Source: an uncultured Ruminococcus sp.
GTDB lineage: Bacteria > Bacillota > Clostridia > Oscillospirales > Acutalibacteraceae
DNA: 6,458 nucleotides
NCBI GenBank assembly: GCA_902783065.1
Contig: CACZPV010000116.1
Coordinates: 1-6,458, forward strand
Direction of reading: 5' to 3'
Below the pieces are notes generated by a model, which made no database searches, was not told the origin of the DNA, and saw only the letters and a program-made list of their open reading frames with translations. The position numbers were made by a program, and so were the translations under genes. This document shows, one piece after another, positions 5,796 through 6,458 of this stretch; position 1 is the stretch's first letter; each line of letters begins with the position of its first letter.

Positions 5796-5827
5796 TCATC
5801 TGTTTATGCTGATTCTGGTATTTACAC

Positions 5828-5846
5828 TTTTACAATTTTCTCCGCT
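5828..5846 (+). repeat. Direct repeat copy 2 (TTTTACAATTTTCTCCGCT)
   Basis: This is the partner of 5649-5668, with one base fewer. Downstream sequence of both copies remains loosely alike (an AGCTTTT followed by a GCG), suggesting a longer degenerate repeat unit of about 50 bases. Confidence 0.6.
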
Positions 5847-5931
5847 TTTCAAAGCTTTTCGGGTTTTGGCGAGGTGTCCCACACTTTACGCTTCCCAACG
5901 GGAAGGGAATGGGGATTGGACATAAGAAAAT

Positions 5932-6458
5932 TTATTGATAATCGTCCTCATAGTCGTCATCGTCATAATCATCGTCATCGTATTCATCATCGTCATATTC
6001 GTCATCATCATACGTTTCTTCTTCTTTGCCAACACCTTCCAGACCATCGCCGCCTGTTTTAATCAAAGCTGCCAAAGACGGATCCACAGTATAATCTGCC
6101 GAATTTGTCTGGAACGGATCATCCGCACCTTTCTTGATAAGTGCTTCCAGAGAAGCATCCGCCTGATACTGGTCTGCGTTCTTGGTTGAAAATGCATCAT
6201 CCGTACCTTTTTTAATCAGGTTTTCAAGTGCATCATGCTCTATAATTGTTACATCCACATAATCAGGATCAGTAGCCTTAGGTCCGGCTTTAACAGTCGG
6301 AATCGGCTTCTGATTTTGTTTCGGCTTTGTTTCCTCTATGCGCTGTGCCCTTTGAAGTGCAGCTTCATCTGCCTTTGTTCTGATAATACCGACTATCACC
6401 AGTACAATAATTGTCAGAACTATAAGACCAATAACAATACCAACTACTATGATAAAGC
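5932..6458 (-). CDS. Membrane-anchored repeat protein with acidic YDDD tail (5' end missing)
   Basis: I do not recognise the family. The frame is open from the right edge to a TAA at 5934-5932, so the true start is outside the window; the GTG at 6399 lies inside the membrane helix and is not credible. Visible parts in order are: a 25-residue hydrophobic helix rich in Ile, Val and Gly (6456-6382); a basic flank RTKADEAALQRAQR, which by the positive-inside rule places what follows in the cytoplasm; a Lys/Pro linker; three ~25-residue repeats with LExLIKKGxDDxF cores (6234-6034); then EEET and YDDDE/YDDDD pentads ending YEDDYQ (6012-5935). What lies N-terminal of the helix is unknown. The gene is on the gatCAB strand but 367 bases upstream, across a terminator-like palindrome, so it is probably not in that operon. 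No enzymatic motif is visible; a scaffold or charge-based binding role is only a guess. Confidence 0.85.
   Translation of the reverse strand, partial: FIIVVGIVIGLIVLTIIVLVIVGIIRTKADEAALQRAQRIEETKPKQNQKPIPTVKAGPKATDPDYVDVTIIEHDALENLIKKGTDDAFSTKNADQYQADASLEALIKKGADDPFQTNSADYTVDPSLAALIKTGGDGLEGVGKEEETYDDDEYDDDEYDDDDYDDDDYEDDYQ
5935..6012 (-). repeat. Tandem pentapeptide-coding repeat, YDDD(E/D)
   Basis: Four successive 15-base units encode YDDDE, YDDDE, YDDDD and YDDDD, followed by a degenerate YEDDY. The Asp codons switch between GAT and GAC from unit to unit and Tyr between TAT and TAC, so the DNA copies are diverged while the peptide pattern is held. This argues for selection on the protein rather than very recent slippage. 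Confidence 0.85.
6034..6234 (-). repeat. Three ~25-residue protein repeats
   Basis: The cores LENLIKKGTDDAF, LEALIKKGADDPF and LAALIKTGGDG start 26 and 25 residues apart. The first two are followed by a Ser/Thr-Asn-rich stretch and an AD(Q)Y motif. The third decays after the core into a Gly-rich segment leading to the acidic tail. Each unit looks like a short helix followed by an acidic turn. Confidence 0.75.

Larger units (their letters stand above)
5628..5931. other. Repeat-rich spacer between the acidic-tail gene and gatC
   Basis: No supportable gene is present; the reading frames lack ribosome binding sites and family resemblance. The spacer contains a near-identical direct repeat (5649-5668 and 5828-5846), a nested inverted repeat centred on a strong palindrome (5711-5795), an A8 tract at 5700-5707, and a small hairpin CTTCCC-AAC-GGGAAG at 5891-5905 just downstream of the acidic-tail gene. 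Base composition alternates between GC-rich patches and A/T tracts, in contrast with the uniform coding DNA beside it. Confidence 0.6.

Noticed and set aside
5736..6062. Plus-strand His/Arg-rich frame over the spacer and acidic tail
   Set aside because: Its His-rich part is the antisense reading of the Asp/Tyr pentads; no ribosome binding site.
6397..6399. GTG as the start of the acidic-tail gene
   Set aside because: The frame stays open to the window edge and the codons upstream complete a membrane helix, so this GTG is internal.

Overview
The window looks like chromosome from a low-GC Gram-positive bacterium, most likely a clostridium of the Ruminococcus kind. Direct support: every translated gene has a strong AGGAGG-type ribosome binding site, the intergenic DNA is AT-rich, and a complete gatCAB operon encodes the transamidosome enzyme used by bacteria that charge tRNA-Gln (and often tRNA-Asn) indirectly. 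The genus-level guess is an inference from general sequence style, including GC-rich palindromes followed by C-runs inside AT-rich spacers.

Layout. At the left edge, on the minus strand, are the first 21 codons of rpsL (ribosomal protein S12), which normally opens the str operon. Upstream is a 746-base gene-free region holding stacked rpsL promoters, a four-copy array of short AGTG-type repeats spaced about one helical turn apart, a perfect 2 x 16 bp tandem repeat, a divergent plus-strand promoter, and two copies of a 28-nt GC-rich repeat. This is followed on the plus strand by a 468-residue membrane protein with the FtsX/MacB permease layout but no ATPase partner in view. Its gene ends in two consecutive hairpins, the second a classical rho-independent terminator.

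Convergent to it on the minus strand is gatC-gatA-gatB. GatC is the linker subunit, GatA the glutaminase/amidase and GatB the kinase/tRNA-binding subunit; the tight spacing (13 and 24 bases) indicates one mRNA, and together they convert Glu-tRNA(Gln) (and usually Asp-tRNA(Asn)) to the amidated form. The best-supported GatA start is an internal ATG rather than the upstream GTG. GatA also has a Cys in place of a Gly in the amidase signature.

Upstream of gatC are 367 bases without a gene. They contain a likely gatC promoter, a perfect 12-bp palindrome nested inside an 11-bp inverted repeat, and several copies of a TTTTACAAT motif, giving the spacer the look of repeat or element remnants. The right edge is the 3' part of a minus-strand gene for an unrecognised membrane-anchored protein: one transmembrane helix, a basic/proline linker, three ~25-residue repeats and a tail of YDDD(E/D) pentads.

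Most of the coding content is ordinary housekeeping. The items most worth following are the 28-nt repeat pair, the nested-palindrome spacer, the orphan FtsX-like protein, the repeat-plus-acidic-tail membrane protein, and the iterated sites upstream of the rpsL promoter. I did not find convincing evidence of a complete new multigene system.
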